Below, piece after piece: positions 23,162-36,865 of a stretch of DNA of 64,000 nt; position 1 is the first letter of the stretch, and each line of letters opens with the position of its first letter. The notes beneath the pieces are model-generated. The model made no database searches and was not told where the DNA came from. It saw only the letters and a program-made list of their open reading frames with translations. The stretch covers positions 113,024,281 to 113,088,280 of the forward strand of contig OY720634.1 in assembly GCA_963169105.1 (NCBI GenBank), given 5' to 3'. The translations under genes and the position numbers were made by a program. This stretch comes from Ceriagrion tenellum (Eukaryota; Arthropoda; Insecta; Odonata; Coenagrionidae).

Positions 23162-25530
23162 TGTTGATTACAGCCAATCTCTTATACTTTTAATTTGGTC
23201 CTATTAGGAGGTAGTCGTGCCTTTATCTATTGACAACCGGGCGTATGGCCGCCTCCAACAAGGTTTTGTTAATTTATCCAGGGTAATTGATTACGTATTC
23301 CTTTCTAGATAAAGATAGATGATTTATTTGTTCCTTTTCAGAATTTTAAACTTTCTTAAAATTTCATTACTTCATTTACTGAGGCCCCTCACCGTACTTA
23401 CGGCCGAGGCCACAAAATGCGAAGTCTACTTATGTAGCTCGGGGCTAAAAAAATATCCTCCAGATACAGTAGAAATTTGCGTGATTTTAACGTATTATAT
23501 CAGTTAATATCAATCTGAATTTGAACATTCAAGTCTTTCACACCTACTGTTCTTCCTCGATGCTCGCCCTTCGCTCAGGCCAGATTATTTACGCATGCTT
23601 AAAACGATTCTTACACATACGATGCAAAAACAGACTTCCTTCACCAACGCCGATGTCCAACAGTCGACTGTTCGCTGAACTGAAAAAATACTCCCGAAAA
23701 ATTAATTAACATCACACAAATGTAAAGCTTACGACGTCAACCCAACAAATATAAAATCGGCCCATAATATCTGTAGATACTAAGAAGTTACAGAAACACG
23801 TAATTTCATTAACAAAAACGCTACACGAACCGCGACACATTAACATTACAGTCACACGGGACTTGGCAGAGAGGGAGAGGCATGTTGAACGGGAAGAATA
23901 TGCAAAAAACCTTCGGAGAAGGATATTCACAGCGGAGAGACGAGAAAAAAAATCACGAAAGATTGACGGAGTAGGGAGCATGACGAACGAGGCGAGAGCC
24001 ACTAAATGGGCAAGCGAGACTATAGAAAAGAAATTTTCCGTCCACTTCTTTAAGAGACGTCTGAAGGAAAGAGCGTTACGGTAATACTTGGAAAAGGAAT
24101 AAAAAGCAATAACTCAGACGCACTTAAAAATTAAATCACGCGCAAGAAGCACTCGGCTGTAATTACTCGAACCAATATAAATGTCTCGTACGTGATGAGT
24201 AATACCAATTATTTCGCAATAATTCAACAGTGGAAGACTTGTATAGGAGATTTTCAAGTGTTTCCACACATGGATACAATTCCCAGCCATAGAAAAGTCC
24301 ATAAAAACCATTTAGAAATCACAAAAGACAATTAATTACCCGACAATTACTATACAACCGCGCCATGCGAAATACATGCGTTCATGGGGATGATTCGGCC
24401 ATGTCCCCGTATTTCCACTTCTTTAGTCCCATGATATTCCTAAAACAAATTATGATGTACATACGTGGGATGGAATATTGATGGTAATGCTACACCTCAA
24501 AAGGTGATCCCCCGAATTGCAAAAGGTAGTTAGACACCATGAAGTTCTTGCAGGAGGTGATCGCATTATAAACTCGAACAAGGTGCTAGAAATTTATACT
24601 ATTTTTTTCATTCTTTCCATGAATGAATACTTAAAAAAAGAGCCAGTCGCTAGTCCTAAAAATAAACGACTTCCATAAAAGTGGCCTCATTCCGAATTTA
24701 GAAACGTTGGAAATAAATGCTCGAAAAATCAATCGAGGCTACTTCCCAATTTCCACGAGAAAATCTCATCGAGACGGACCATTTTTACACGCATCCAACC
24801 AGAAGTTCTTTTAGCCTTTGGCAAGTTTGAATAATCATCGGAACTTATTCGCGGAACGACACCATCGACCAGAAATAAACCAAACCTCCCTCATATAAGT
24901 AAATAAAGCTCGATTTTATCATCTTTCTTAGTACGCTTAATGACAACCACTCCATTACAATAAAAACTGTCCATGTAGCAGCATGTTAACTTCAATTTGG
25001 AAGTGTATTTTTAATGACAATACAGACAGAATGCTGAGACAGGTAAAAAGAAGTCAACGCTTAATTTAAAATAAAAATTTTTAAATTAAACTTAACGCAA
25101 AGAAGGCAACGATTAATATTTTGCAATCGTGTATTCGACGACTCCGGGCGAGATACGTAGAAACAACACCAAGGGCAAATAAAAGGTAATCCCATTCATT
25201 ATTTCCCTTTTTAGTAAATGCGTAACACTTGCCCATAAAAAAAATCACCTTACGTCTCAACTTCTGAACTCATTCCTCTCCAAAGCATTCCTTAGATACA
25301 TCATATGTTCAATCAGATCTGATTAGCCCTCTTACCCAAAATTCTGACCTTTCTGTCTACTTTTTTGAACACATCACTACCTTCGTCTTCTTATAATTTA
25401 ACTAGACCCAATACCTCTCACACCGTACTTCGGCTAACCTCAACGACTGCAACACCTCAGCCGACTAGCTTACGTCTGCGAATGTCCAGCAAATTATAAT
25501 TGTGAATGGAAGCAGGTGACGAAGGATAAA
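23162..25530. other. Intergenic, nothing recognised
   Basis: Contains an AT-only near-palindrome at about 25062-25092 (TTAATTTAAAA / TTTTAAATTAA) and a pyrimidine-rich stretch at 25255-25450. No gene or transposon terminus seen. Confidence 0.45.
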
Positions 25531-25920
25531 ATTGCACTCATCTACGGACGCGATTCGTGCGGATTACGGATGATTAAGGCCAAGCCCGACGGCAGACATC
25601 CTTCCTCACGACCCAAACCGGAGGTTGATCGAGCGATGGCGATCGGTGCCAAAACAAAATGCAACGCCGCTGCGCACGATAGCAGTGCGCCAGGAGTGGA
25701 GAAGGGCGGCGGTGGCTGCCGAGGAGGAATGACTGGGAGCGCACTCTCGATTAGGAGATAAACGCCGCGCGCCGTCGCGAAGACCAGAAGAAGGCATCAC
25801 TTCGGGGGCGAGGTCCAAGTCCTACCTCCCTCCACGACCGTATTTGATAAGGCGATGCCTCTAGTTCGACTTAAAGCGAGAGAGAGAGATAGGGACGAGG
25901 AATGCAAGGCCTCTCCACGA
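25531..25920. other. GC/CpG-rich island with GAGA run
   Basis: GC-rich block with many CpGs (AAACGCCGCGCGCCGTCGCG near 25760) and a GAGAGAGAGA run at about 25880. Overlapping frames of about 70-80 codons on both strands are without domain content. Confidence 0.5.
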
Positions 25921-28360
25921 GACCTGACTGTGCCAATTTACGCCTAGGAAATAATTATGACGCGCGGGGAGAAAAGTAAGGCAGCAGAAGCCGGAATGAA
26001 ACTCGAGAAGACTCGGCAACTAGTGAGTTACCAAGAGGATTTAATGGCTGAGGAAGCTACCATCGTATATTTCAACAGGTACGATGATTAGGGAACTTGA
26101 TTCGCATCCCACACATGAACACGATCGCACTGATCGGCAATGATACCCTTATGAACGATTGATTAAACAAATATGACAATTAGGGACGTTGTCAGGCGAG
26201 ATGTACAAGAAATTCACCTCGATAATGTTAGTTAATTAGTGAATTATTAGTAAAGGAATTGAATAATTAGTAAAAATAATTAGTGAGTCTAAGTCGCAAT
26301 TTTCCACGTGGTTTTAATCTATATTAAATACAACGGCTGTGTTTTATTTAAACGAATCCTATTGCAGCTTACGACCGAGACTACTTGATTGACATGGCTG
26401 ATAGCAACTGAGGCATTCCTTAATTTTCCTTAAAATAATACCAGTGCAGCATTATTAAGAGAACACTTAGTACAATTCAAAAGTTTCTCAATTGCCGATT
26501 TAAATGCCTTGGCGTCATTTTCAAAGTACATGGACACAGTCTAGAGGTTGAAATCGTTCTTAAAAATGGTTACAATCGAGAAATTCTACTATGTGACGCC
26601 TCATTCCATCAGCATAACCAATTCAGCAACGAATGAAGAACGCTAAGCATGAAATAATCTGCTACAGGAAGTTAACAGGAAGTTAACAGGAAGTTCGGGT
26701 TTAATACCACCATTGATTTAATGATAAAAAATTATTTCCACATCATGGAAGCATTCTACTAAGTGCAACCAGAAGGCACTGGAAGTAGTTTACGACTGGT
26801 CACATACGGACCTCCACTCCTAACCATCTTAAGTATCCTGATGTTCTTACAAGTCTGCTGCCTCCTCGTAATGCGCAGGCGACTAATCAAAAATAATTAC
26901 CCAAGTAATAAATGAGAGACAATAAGATGGGGAATGAAGAGAAAATTCGGGATGTTCCTTTGTCTGATATGTCTTTGTCTTTCAAATTGAAGAAAAAGAA
27001 AATCCGAAAAATCTTCATTGCGTACGGTGACACCTCGCCCACCACATGTTCAGGATCAATGAATTAGCTAAAACTATGCAAGCAATACGAGACCGAGGAC
27101 GATAATGAAGACAAAAGGAGATCTTTAGCGCACTATCAGTAAAACCACAAAATTAAATGAATAATGGTGACTTATTTTTCGTAGCACCAGAGAAGAACGA
27201 CAACTTTTCCGTTCAATCCACACCAGCACGATTTATCCTTCAAGTTAAGATAATCCACCTGGAGTATCAAAAGAGAACCTTTCAACCGATTCCACAGTTC
27301 ATCATTCCCAGATAGCCAGGGCAAACTCTTCTCTCGTTGTCTCCATTACGATTCAGAACCTCGTGTAAGATGAATTCTCACGGGAAATCATATCACACTA
27401 AGTTCTGATATCGCGATAAAAAAGCCAACATTCAAGAACCAATTACGCAGGATGGAGAAGTCCAGTAAGAGAGTTACTGCTCACTCCGAAGAGATTAAAC
27501 AACTTAGAAATCATTTCACACGTAATTAAAGAGAGAACATGAGCAACTAGCAACGTAATAGCAAATAAAAATCCTCAGGTGTAAATCGTAACATGGAACA
27601 AGAGAGACAACATCTGATGAAATTTTCCACGCAAGAATAAAGAGAACTATTGCAGTTCACTGCTTAGTTTTCAACATTAACTGCAGCATTAGATTTACTA
27701 TGGTTATATTAAAAGGGGAAAAATGTCAAATTTCGATGAAATAACAACCAAAAACCCATTATCGACTTATCGGTACAGCCGTATAGGATGTAAGCATCGC
27801 ATAAGTGCACCAATAATACTGAAAACTCGAAGATACATAGAGGATAACTACTCGACAGTACCAAATTTCGACCTCACTGCCCAAAAGTAGGTTCTATTAC
27901 GTCGGCGTGTCAATTTTTAACCAGATCGTACAGCCGTTGAACCTTTCAAAATAGCGGCTTCCGGTATTCCCCGACAAATAGCGTACCCCATGACATCCCA
28001 ATCAGCTGGATCCCTCGTAGTCACAGAGAATACTTTCGCCATTACTTCGCTTTACTCACGAACGCCTATTCCACTAGCCGCGTACTCACTACGGGTACAC
28101 GTAGCCCAGGAAGGTAACTGCTCATATCGAGCTCCAGTAAAACTATGAGAAAGGCAATTCCTTTTCTCGTACCGTCCGTAGTTTCCCAGAAGGATACATC
28201 ACTAGTAAAAAATCACACCTTGGGTGAAGCTGGACTTTCCTAAAGTATTCTTCAGAATTGGAACCCTGGATATCCACTTTGACGCCAGGCACACTGTCCC
28301 CACCGAAATACACTACGATCTCTTCTAAAAGTTTAACCGGGACAGCTCAGATGTCCATCC
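25921..28360. other. Intergenic, nothing recognised
   Basis: No open frame worth noting. ATTAGTA/ATTAGTGA is repeated loosely at 26225-26290. Confidence 0.5.
26665..26695. repeat. Three-copy 11-bp tandem repeat
   Basis: CAGGAAGTTAA occurs head to tail, with a third partial copy CAGGAAGTT. Perfect and therefore young or slippage-prone; no functional reading. Confidence 0.9.
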
Positions 28361-28610
28361 ACGGTCGTAAAGCGTGACCGTAAGGCGGCGAATAGATACT
28401 CGGGGGAATTGAGAGCGGCCCTGGGGTGAGGTGGCATAGAGTGGCGACGAAATGGAGTCGGAATGAAAGGGAGAGGGGAAGCATTCGGAGAATGGCGGAC
28501 AGTCGATATGGAATGACGACGCCGGTGGCGAGAGAGAGAAGGGGAAGAGTAAGAGCGGAGAGGCTGGGAAGACATAAACACGGCGCCGATGAGTCGAGGA
28601 GGACTATCAC
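28361..28610. other. GC/CpG-rich purine-skewed island
   Basis: G+A-rich plus strand (GAAAGGGAGAGGGGAAGC) with CpGs and overlapping frames of up to 94 codons on both strands, none recognisable. Confidence 0.5.
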
Positions 28611-30440
28611 GCAAGCCTCCGCAACCATCACACCTTCATCACCAGAGTTATTCTATGACGTGTATCGCACGATTAATGCTAATTGACTATTCGTATAGAA
28701 CTCGTCTTAGTCCAAAAGTAACCGAAATCCTGGCTAATGGACGGTTTGCAAGAACGTTTAGTTATGGAATCAATAGTAATGAGATCCACGAAGTTATGGA
28801 CCGCATAAATACATTCGGGTTGCAGGAACACATCTAATAGTAACATAACTTATTTACCAATAGTTAATAGCTCCGAATGTTTTGTCTAATCATCTACCAC
28901 TGGATGAAATTTACGAAATTATAGCCTATGAATAATTGCTAATGCACATAATTATTTGTCAGTAAGAGTAAACAAACTGGTAATTTGCCTCAAAACAACT
29001 CTTTCATCTAGTAATTAAATCTCCAAGCGGATCATTGCGTATCCGCCATCTTGGGTACCCATGGAACTCATAACTCCATGCTATAAGTTTTGAAACAAAT
29101 AAATTTATCGAATGTTTCTGCAACAATTATTGAATGTTTACCATGGCTTATGGGTCCCATAACTTTATAATGTACATGTGTGTCGTTCCTGCAACTGGCC
29201 ATGAGTCAAGCAAAATGCTCACATAGAACGAATCTTACACACCGACAACGCCATTGCGTACGAGCCATTTTTGTCAAAGAACAGATTTCCGTGAAACTTT
29301 GCATACATGTTCTCATTAGTTACATCTATGGGTGACCATAAAATAAGTTTTACCGATTTGGATTTAGGAAAGTCAATGCACTATTTGCACGAAGTCAAAT
29401 GGTACGTGAGATATATTTCGAAATATTTCTCTTGAAGGTAAATACTTTCCGCAAAACGTGAAATAATGTATTCCACATTATTAAAACGGATGCAGACAAA
29501 TATTACGGGGTCATGCCGAGAGGAAAATTCTCAACAAACATATTTAGACATAAATTCCACTAAAATGTCAAATACTGCTCCGAATACTATCAATCGCTTA
29601 AGTAATACCACGCTTTTATTACGGCAAAGATGTACAAGATAGTTCTTCAGTCATGTCTATGACTTAATACATGTAGATGTTCCACCGCATCAATAAAATG
29701 AAATGCGGTCCGATTTTTTTAGGCTTACTTGAAAAATTATAAAAATGTGCACTCAATGACCCACGATTACCTCTCTAGCCACCTAAAACCTAATCAACTG
29801 CTGCATTTTTGTACGGAAATTTCAGTTCCTAGCGACGGCGTACAATATTTTTTGAACCACCATGTATAGGCTTCGATTAAACAGCGATCGAATGCAGCTG
29901 AAGCAAATCCGAAACACAAGAGAAGCAACGCTTCTTCCCTTCAAACAACGATCTATCGAAGAATGCCGCCTCCAATGGACAATTTCTTAAACTAATACAA
30001 ACATAAGAGCGACTATCGGTAAAAAATCGATAAGAAATGCAATGACCAGTGTCATGTCGTAACCAAAACTACATAAGTGAGAGAAAAGCACTTTCGTGGA
30101 GTTTGCTAACCATGAAACCGATTCCCCACGGAGAACTATCTAGTGCTCACAAAGAAAACAACCCCCTCAATTTCAGAGATCAAAGAGATGAGGCAATAAT
30201 ATCTGAACGGAATTTCCCAGCTATGTTCAACATAACACACTAAATTTATAAGACAATATCCTGGAAAATTGTATCAAAAGCACAAAGGAAATCAGATCGT
30301 AATAAAAACAAAAGGAGGCAACATCTTAAATACCTCAGTTCCATTAAGTACAGCTGGGCCAAAGATGCACAACAAGAATATCTATCCTCCCAAAGCTACG
30401 CTCAGAAGGGAAATTGCATTAAGTACACAGGACAGCATCT
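28611..30440. other. Intergenic, nothing recognised
   Basis: AT-rich and featureless to my reading. Confidence 0.5.
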
Positions 30441-30740
30441 AGGTGGAAAACAGAAAGCGCGAGCGAGGGGAACTGGCGAGGCCAATAGTCGAGTGACGGC
30501 GGCCGATTTGAAATTCAGATGCGTCCGCTCCCCGCGAGATGGGCGGAGTCTCCTTCACCGATGGTGGGACACTGGAAGAGGGAGGGAGGTCAAGGCGAAG
30601 GTGTACGGGGCATCATCCCACATCTCCCGTCCCACTTCCGCGCTGCCCTGCATAAACATCTCTCTCGGGACGAGCCTTCTTCCTCGCAGAGATTTCTGGG
30701 AAGTCGGCGCGAGCGTACGTAGGTGAAGATGAAAGACGCA
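30441..30740. other. GC/CpG-rich island
   Basis: CpG-dense block (GACGGCGGCCG, GTCGGCGCGAGCGTACG) of about 300 bp. Overlapping frames of 67-77 codons lack domains. Confidence 0.5.
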
Positions 30741-33700
30741 CGTCGACTAGCCGATTGAGAGAAACTTGCGTTTGGAAACAGGGAGAAGGCTTAGCCTTTG
30801 CCGTTGTAAACCGTGACATTTTATTCGCATTTTAAGGCAACTGATTGGACACGATAGAAAATTACAGTTTAAGGAATGACAGAAAAAACCAATTCTCACG
30901 TACACGAACAATTATCACGCTGATTATGATTTGGTACAACCGGTGTCAACGCAATCGGTACCCGATGATGATATTTATAATGAAAATTGTATATACATTG
31001 GAATTTGGAGTAATTAGGTATAATCGCATCTGAAATAAATTCACAACGTTGCAACCGAATCCATCAAGGTCAGCATTCATTGGACCCCAAAGCAGAACAT
31101 TGAGCGACGGCACGACATTGTTGCAGAACGAAAATGGGGGCTGCAGACCGATATCGTATACACTGAAAAAAATATTGGAACGCTATTTACTAAGCAAAAT
31201 AAAAACAAACGATTGATCATGTAAAAATTGCGTACTTATTCACCTATAAAACCTCTATGGTCAATTTATTACTAAAACGCCCACAATCTCAGAAAGTTAT
31301 GGCCTTAGCATCAACCGTTGCAGAAAAATAAAAAACATTCTGCTTTGGGGCATTGTACTAACTTTCTGAAAAGGCTGCATTATGAATTGCAATAGATCGT
31401 AATTTTTGACATATATACTTAAAAACGGACCACTGTCCCAAGATTCACTCTAATTATCATCAGATATCTGATTAGTAACTTGTCTACGTAAACATTTCTT
31501 GTGTAATACTTTGTGAATGAAACTAGCACGAAGGAGCAAAATGCAATTCAAAATTTTAAGTACCATGAACTCAATATAGTAACAATGAGAGCGAACTATT
31601 GAAAAAATGGTCGGCGTTTACATAAAAATGTGAAACAGTACTAAGGGTCCGACTTCTAATGGACTAGTGTTTTTTAGGGTATATATACAACGGATAAGGG
31701 TGGATTTGAATGGACAGTTTCTCTTCTGCCAATCCATCCTAAACAGTCTCTTGAGTAATACTATTGTCACCCTCCATTCAACATAACTCCCACCTTGCTA
31801 ACTCACCTGAACTGCCTATCCTTTTTCTTCCCAGATTTCCCAGCACGCTAGCTACCATTTGACTCCTGCTTACTCGCTTTGTCTACCAACTATGCTTCCT
31901 CCAAGTCTCTCCTAGACGCTTCCTCTACCTCCCTACCATATCATTAACTATTTCGTTTTTTATCATCGACCTATCTCCATCCTTCCAACTCTTCTCTCCC
32001 TCTCTTTTCCCAGGATACGAGTTTACCCTTCCATTCTTTCATACTGCTGACAAATCGCCATTCGTATTTAGAAATAAAGCAAAGTAAATCTATTGCTTTC
32101 AACAACAAAAACTTGAAATGTGGAATTTAGATTTCATCCACCTGAATTCAATCATTTCTTAATATACAGGAAAATTCTAAAAACATTCAGGATGGATCAT
32201 GAAAATGATTTCACCACTGAACGGAGTATTTGTAAGGAGAACAGACCGAATAAAAGGAACCATAAATTAAGACAAGAAAATAATGTAAAAAGATAATAAA
32301 AAAGAAGTTGGGCATCGAATGCCTCCGAAACCATGGCTTGGATGAAAGGGAAGGGAGTAAAACGCAGACTTACTTAAATCAGGAGCGTTTGCCCAGGAAA
32401 TTACGGTAGGTAGGCGAAAATAAAGTCGAATTGGGGAGTAAAAGCCTGGGGGGAAGGTAATAACAGTGAAAACAAGGGAACTTTTTAGCAGCTGCTATGT
32501 ACTAATTAGAGAAGACAAATAGGTTGTGTCCTCAATTAATATTACTAGATAAGTGTATGAATAACCGTGTAAACAGCTCTCTTAATTTTAGAGGTCAGGA
32601 ACATGAATGATGTAATTTGCAATAACTTAGGGGACGCAAATACCCGGCAAGCATACAGATTCTCCAGCGTTCAATGGAGTAACCAGTGCACGGAACATCA
32701 CGCAATGGAAAGTGGTGTATTAGATAATAGAGAGCCATCAAAGGGGTTCAAATAAGATGAAAGGAAATTTTGGTCACCCAAAGATCAGTCATTACTTGAC
32801 TCAATAACGCTAAATCATTCAGCGATGTCAATAAATAAAACTTAGGTAAGTCCCATTCTCTTTCCAAACGCATTTCGAATCTAAAAAAAATAGCATGAAA
32901 ATACCACAAGGCGAATAAAAGAAATATTTAGAATATATTATTTACCTTCATTGAAGCGAACTGTAGTACTGGAAAGTGGAACAATCTCTGGATGGAAGTT
33001 TATAGCAAAAAAGGAAGTCGAGACAGTTTGGTAGGCTAGACTATGGCCCAAAAACATTGTCTAAGACAAATGTAGCGACCTACACAAGTAGGAGAAACGA
33101 CTGATGTGTAGGTTTGAAGTCTGCCAACGATTTAAAACAGGGAGACAACGAGCAATGAGCACTCAGATAGCGACAGATAACGAAGAGCGAGCAATAGGCA
33201 CTTCACACACTCATTTACTACCATTATCACCTCAAACGACGATTCGTTGGCAATATGTCTTATCGTTTTCTACGAAACCAATGAAATAAATCAATTCTTG
33301 GATTCTGGCCACAATATTTTGCACAGCGTGGGAAATATATTCATAGATGCCCTTTATTATTCATTCACACAATTTGAATGGGAACTGTTTGTTTGGGCGA
33401 TGTTTACCTTTTGGTAACCAACTTTTTCTCCTCCAATTCAACAAAAACAACCAAAGAGACCAAAAGAACAAAAGGTGCGTGACACCATAGAGTAAATAAT
33501 CCATATTCTAAAATCATTACTATATAGTCTACGAAATAACTTACTACTTCTTTAAATAAGAAGCAGCGATGTCCCATCTCCAATCACTAACCCATTGTTA
33601 AATTATTTTCAAACCAACGTCCGATTTCTTTCTGGCGTACCAGCCGTTAAAATACCTGCCGAAGCATGATTCTTTACAGCAGGACACTACCACGAAGAAA

Positions 33701-34040
33701 GTGAGCCCTTAAAGGACAATCAGTGCTAGACAAATGTCACGCGTCAGGCTCTATAGTTTCCCGCAAAATACGGATACGGAGTCAAGTGAAGCACTAAAAC
33801 AAACAACAGACCTCAAAACGTGCTATGTTGTCTTAGGGAAATAACAAAAGATACGGTAATGCGAGACATTCGAAGACAAAATCATAAAAAGACTGGGCAA
33901 AGTTAACGTTGCCACATTTTTCACCCAATAAAACGAAATCATCGGACAGCGAAAACGTAGCATAGGACAGAGAAAATGCCTTTTCACAAGAAAAACCGCG
34001 GAAAAAGATAGTTCCCTCCACGAGCACTGGTCATTGTCTG
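30741..34040. other. Intergenic with a pyrimidine-rich tract
   Basis: Largely AT-rich. From about 31725 to 32040 the plus strand is strongly C+T-rich (CTTCCTCTACCTCCCTACC, CTCTCCCTCTCTTTTCCC) with no exon beside it. Similar but shorter tracts lie near 42590-42970 and 50750-50850. No coding or transposon signal otherwise. Confidence 0.45.
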
Positions 34041-34330
34041 AACTTCATGAATGAATTTCCAGAGACGCCGATGCGCACGGACAGCGGTCTCAACGGCGAA
34101 AAATGTTCAAGGACGACTGAATTCCATCACGAGATGGATTCAGGGGAGGGGAGACATGCGGCGTTGAACAAAGAGAACAAAAGGGAGCAGCAATGCGGTG
34201 GTGAATTGGCCCACAGCACAGTCGACGAAATTACGGCTGGCAGCGGCTGTAAAGCGTACGATAAGACCCAAAAAGGCTGATGATTAACCAAACAATGAGC
34301 GACTCGGACACGCCGCCTGAACGGGAGAAC
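34041..34330. other. Weaker GC-rich island
   Basis: Moderately GC- and CpG-rich compared with flanks, purine-skewed on the plus strand. Frames of 77 and 86 codons on opposite strands overlap, and neither is recognisable. Confidence 0.35.
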
Positions 34331-36640
34331 AAAGATGAGACTAGTCAACTCGTTGGAGGCAAGGTGCGGAGAGAAACTTAAATACAATTATTAGTGGGGC
34401 CGATGCGACCAATCGTCTAAGGTTTTCCACCAAATGAATGGTTTTACATATGATAATCTTACCCGTTATTTATCTATGCTCCGTAGATCATAATTTTGAT
34501 TTAACTTTCACATCTATTTTTTCATACTAAAAACTACCTTCTTCGTACCCTTCCCTTCCTTAAAATTCGTACAAAATTTATTCTAATGAAGAGAAACGAG
34601 TAGCTGATTTCAACGATTTCGAGTCAAAGGAGCAACAATTAGCGGTCCAGACTATTATGTCTAAATTTACACGATATTTTTCATTATATATTCTCATCGT
34701 TACAGTTTTATCCTCCACCCACTGAGGTGTCAGACGAACAGAGAATATCCCCGTGAAAAGTGACTCTAGCAAAATCGTCATTCTAATGAACTCGTGATTT
34801 TGTCCAGTGGAACAACAACATCCAACTAGCTATCCACCGCACACATTACTAGCTTTCTACACTAGAAACTAGAATGCGTAACCTTCAGTCAAACCTAGAA
34901 GCTCTGGCGCAGTAAACAAGTTTAGTAAAATTGGCGCTAACGTGCGTTCAGGCGGCGAAACTCTCACCAGTATTCAAGTTAATAGGTTGTAAAGCTAGTA
35001 ATGATAGTAGGGTATTAGGAATAGCAAGAACTGTTGACCAGTTTCAACATCGACTATATTTACTAAGTTGTAAAAACTCCATATCTCAAATGTGTAAGTG
35101 AAATTTGGACACAATTTTGCCGTTATTAATTTGCAAAATTAATGCAATTTCTTAAGGTTACGGCTTTCTTCGTTATGTAATTGCATCTGGACGCCAATCT
35201 GCGCAAAATACAACGAATGCTTTGCATTGCAATTGGTTCAGGGCCTCCGACGAATATCCCACTCTAAATATTGGAGCACACACTTAACATGAGAATCGTA
35301 AGCAAATATCATCATTAACGAATGAAATTTAGTTTCTATATCGCATTCGTAACTGAAGATGTTCGCTAGAATATCAGCTACAGTACTAGAATATGTTTGC
35401 GTGACACCCATATTGGTTGTACTGACCCTTTATTTAAAATTAGTCGTTCAAATTGGAACGCAAAAGTATTACAAATCCCCGAGAAAATCTAGTTTTTAGA
35501 AAACTGTTTATAATTAAGTTTTCCAGACCTCCGATTCCATCCAGTGAAAGCTAGCCGAACGTTAACTATGTCTGACTACTATTGGCCCACCTAGACAGGT
35601 GAGCCACTTAAGCGTCGTGGCTAGAATGGCAAACTCAACTTCCGGCGTCGGCTTCTCTTCGTGAAATCTACGTTGGAAGCGGATTGTGTCGACACCGATA
35701 CCTTCATAGACTTTGGTTGCAGTGGAGAACAAGTTGCTGGGTGAAAACAATCGAGCAACCAATGAAACCTTGCGCTCCTCTGAATCGGAATCCAATAACA
35801 CAGGTACAAAATTGCGCCGTTGACATACAGCTGATTCCGGTATTCTTGTGAATACCGGAATACATGGGAAGCTTAAGTACGTAAAACAAGAATCCAAAGA
35901 AAACGGATGACACAGTACTGCGAAGTAGAGAGGAAATTCGACATGACGACGGGTAGGAATCACGTCCAAACGTATTTGGATCACCTCGATTCGGTTAACA
36001 CGGAGAAAGTTAAGAGAGAATATCTCGGGCTGAAGTGTCATCTTCATTAGATAATACACCGCTCTAAGATATCAACTCGCGCCTTGCATTAGCCACCTAA
36101 ATAAGAATGACTTAGGAGCCATTGGCATTTCTTCTATTCGGACATCGTAGGGAGACGTCAATTTGGTCACCTGTAAGTATTCGCCAAAAAAACTATATTC
36201 TCGACAAGTTTTCATCACACTCAACAGTCATCAAACCATGAATAGGTTTTCTGCAGTTCACTCTATTTTCTCCTCAGCTAACTGTTAATAGCCATCATAA
36301 TAACACACTGAAACAAAAATATTTACCAACGCATTTCATCCATGGTCTTCTTCGGGTCATTCTCGCCTATCGTTGGCCCTTCCACTGTAGTTTACAAGAC
36401 ACATAGAAGTCTCAGAATAAAGACGCTCGATGAAAACTTCAGGAAAAATTGTTAAGGAATGTTAATTCCAAACTCAGCATCACAGGTAATAAATCCGAAG
36501 GTTGGATGACTCTGGCAATCAATTGCATTCTCCTCTTTGCCAACCTCATTGATATAAAATTATTCTAGTTGACGTGATTCCCAATTTTCCTGGTTTGCCT
36601 TCTACAGCAATTCTTCATTCATTTCTCATTCTAATATAGT
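34331..36640. other. Intergenic, with an unverified 165-codon frame
   Basis: The minus-strand frame 35562-36059 is the longest here. It has no recognisable domain, and chance is a sufficient explanation. A perfect 12-bp hairpin (ATTCCGGTATTC / GAATACCGGAAT, 4-nt loop) lies inside it at 35834-35861. Confidence 0.4.
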
Positions 36641-36649
36641 TTTTAGTGA

Positions 36650-36865
36650 GGAGTCTCATTTTACCAGTAGTAGTGTGTTCGCCTCCCGTTCCGAGGTCGC
36701 AGGTTCGAGACCAGGAAGAAAATATTTTCTTGGCTGGCCAACTGACTATTGCGCGCGACCCGACTTGGACCCCACTACTGAGAGGTAGCAGTCTCAGCAG
36801 AACAAACGTTTAAAAGCGTTTCAACAGGCTATGGCGTCGAAACATGTAACAAATAAGTTTTGTTA
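36650..36865 (+). mobile_element. tRNA-headed SINE with CGTCGAAACATGT tail
   Basis: The tRNA-like head spans about 36650-36716. It reads CCAGTAGTAGTGTGTTCGCC in the A-box/D-arm position, then TCCCGTTCCGAGGTCGC, then B-box GGTTCGAGACC at 36712. A body of about 100 bp follows. The 3' end carries GGCGTCGAAACATGTAAC (36833 on) and an AATAAG end. The same CGAAACATGT motif ends the minus-strand element at 41.5 kb, suggesting a shared retrotransposition partner. Confidence 0.65.

Noticed and set aside
25062..25092. AT-only near-palindrome
   Set aside because: Low-complexity A/T sequence gives such palindromes readily; no element structure.
35834..35861. Perfect 12-bp hairpin around ATTCCGGTATTC
   Set aside because: Shares only GGTATTC with the Harbinger-like terminus, has no element structure around it, and falls inside a dubious frame.
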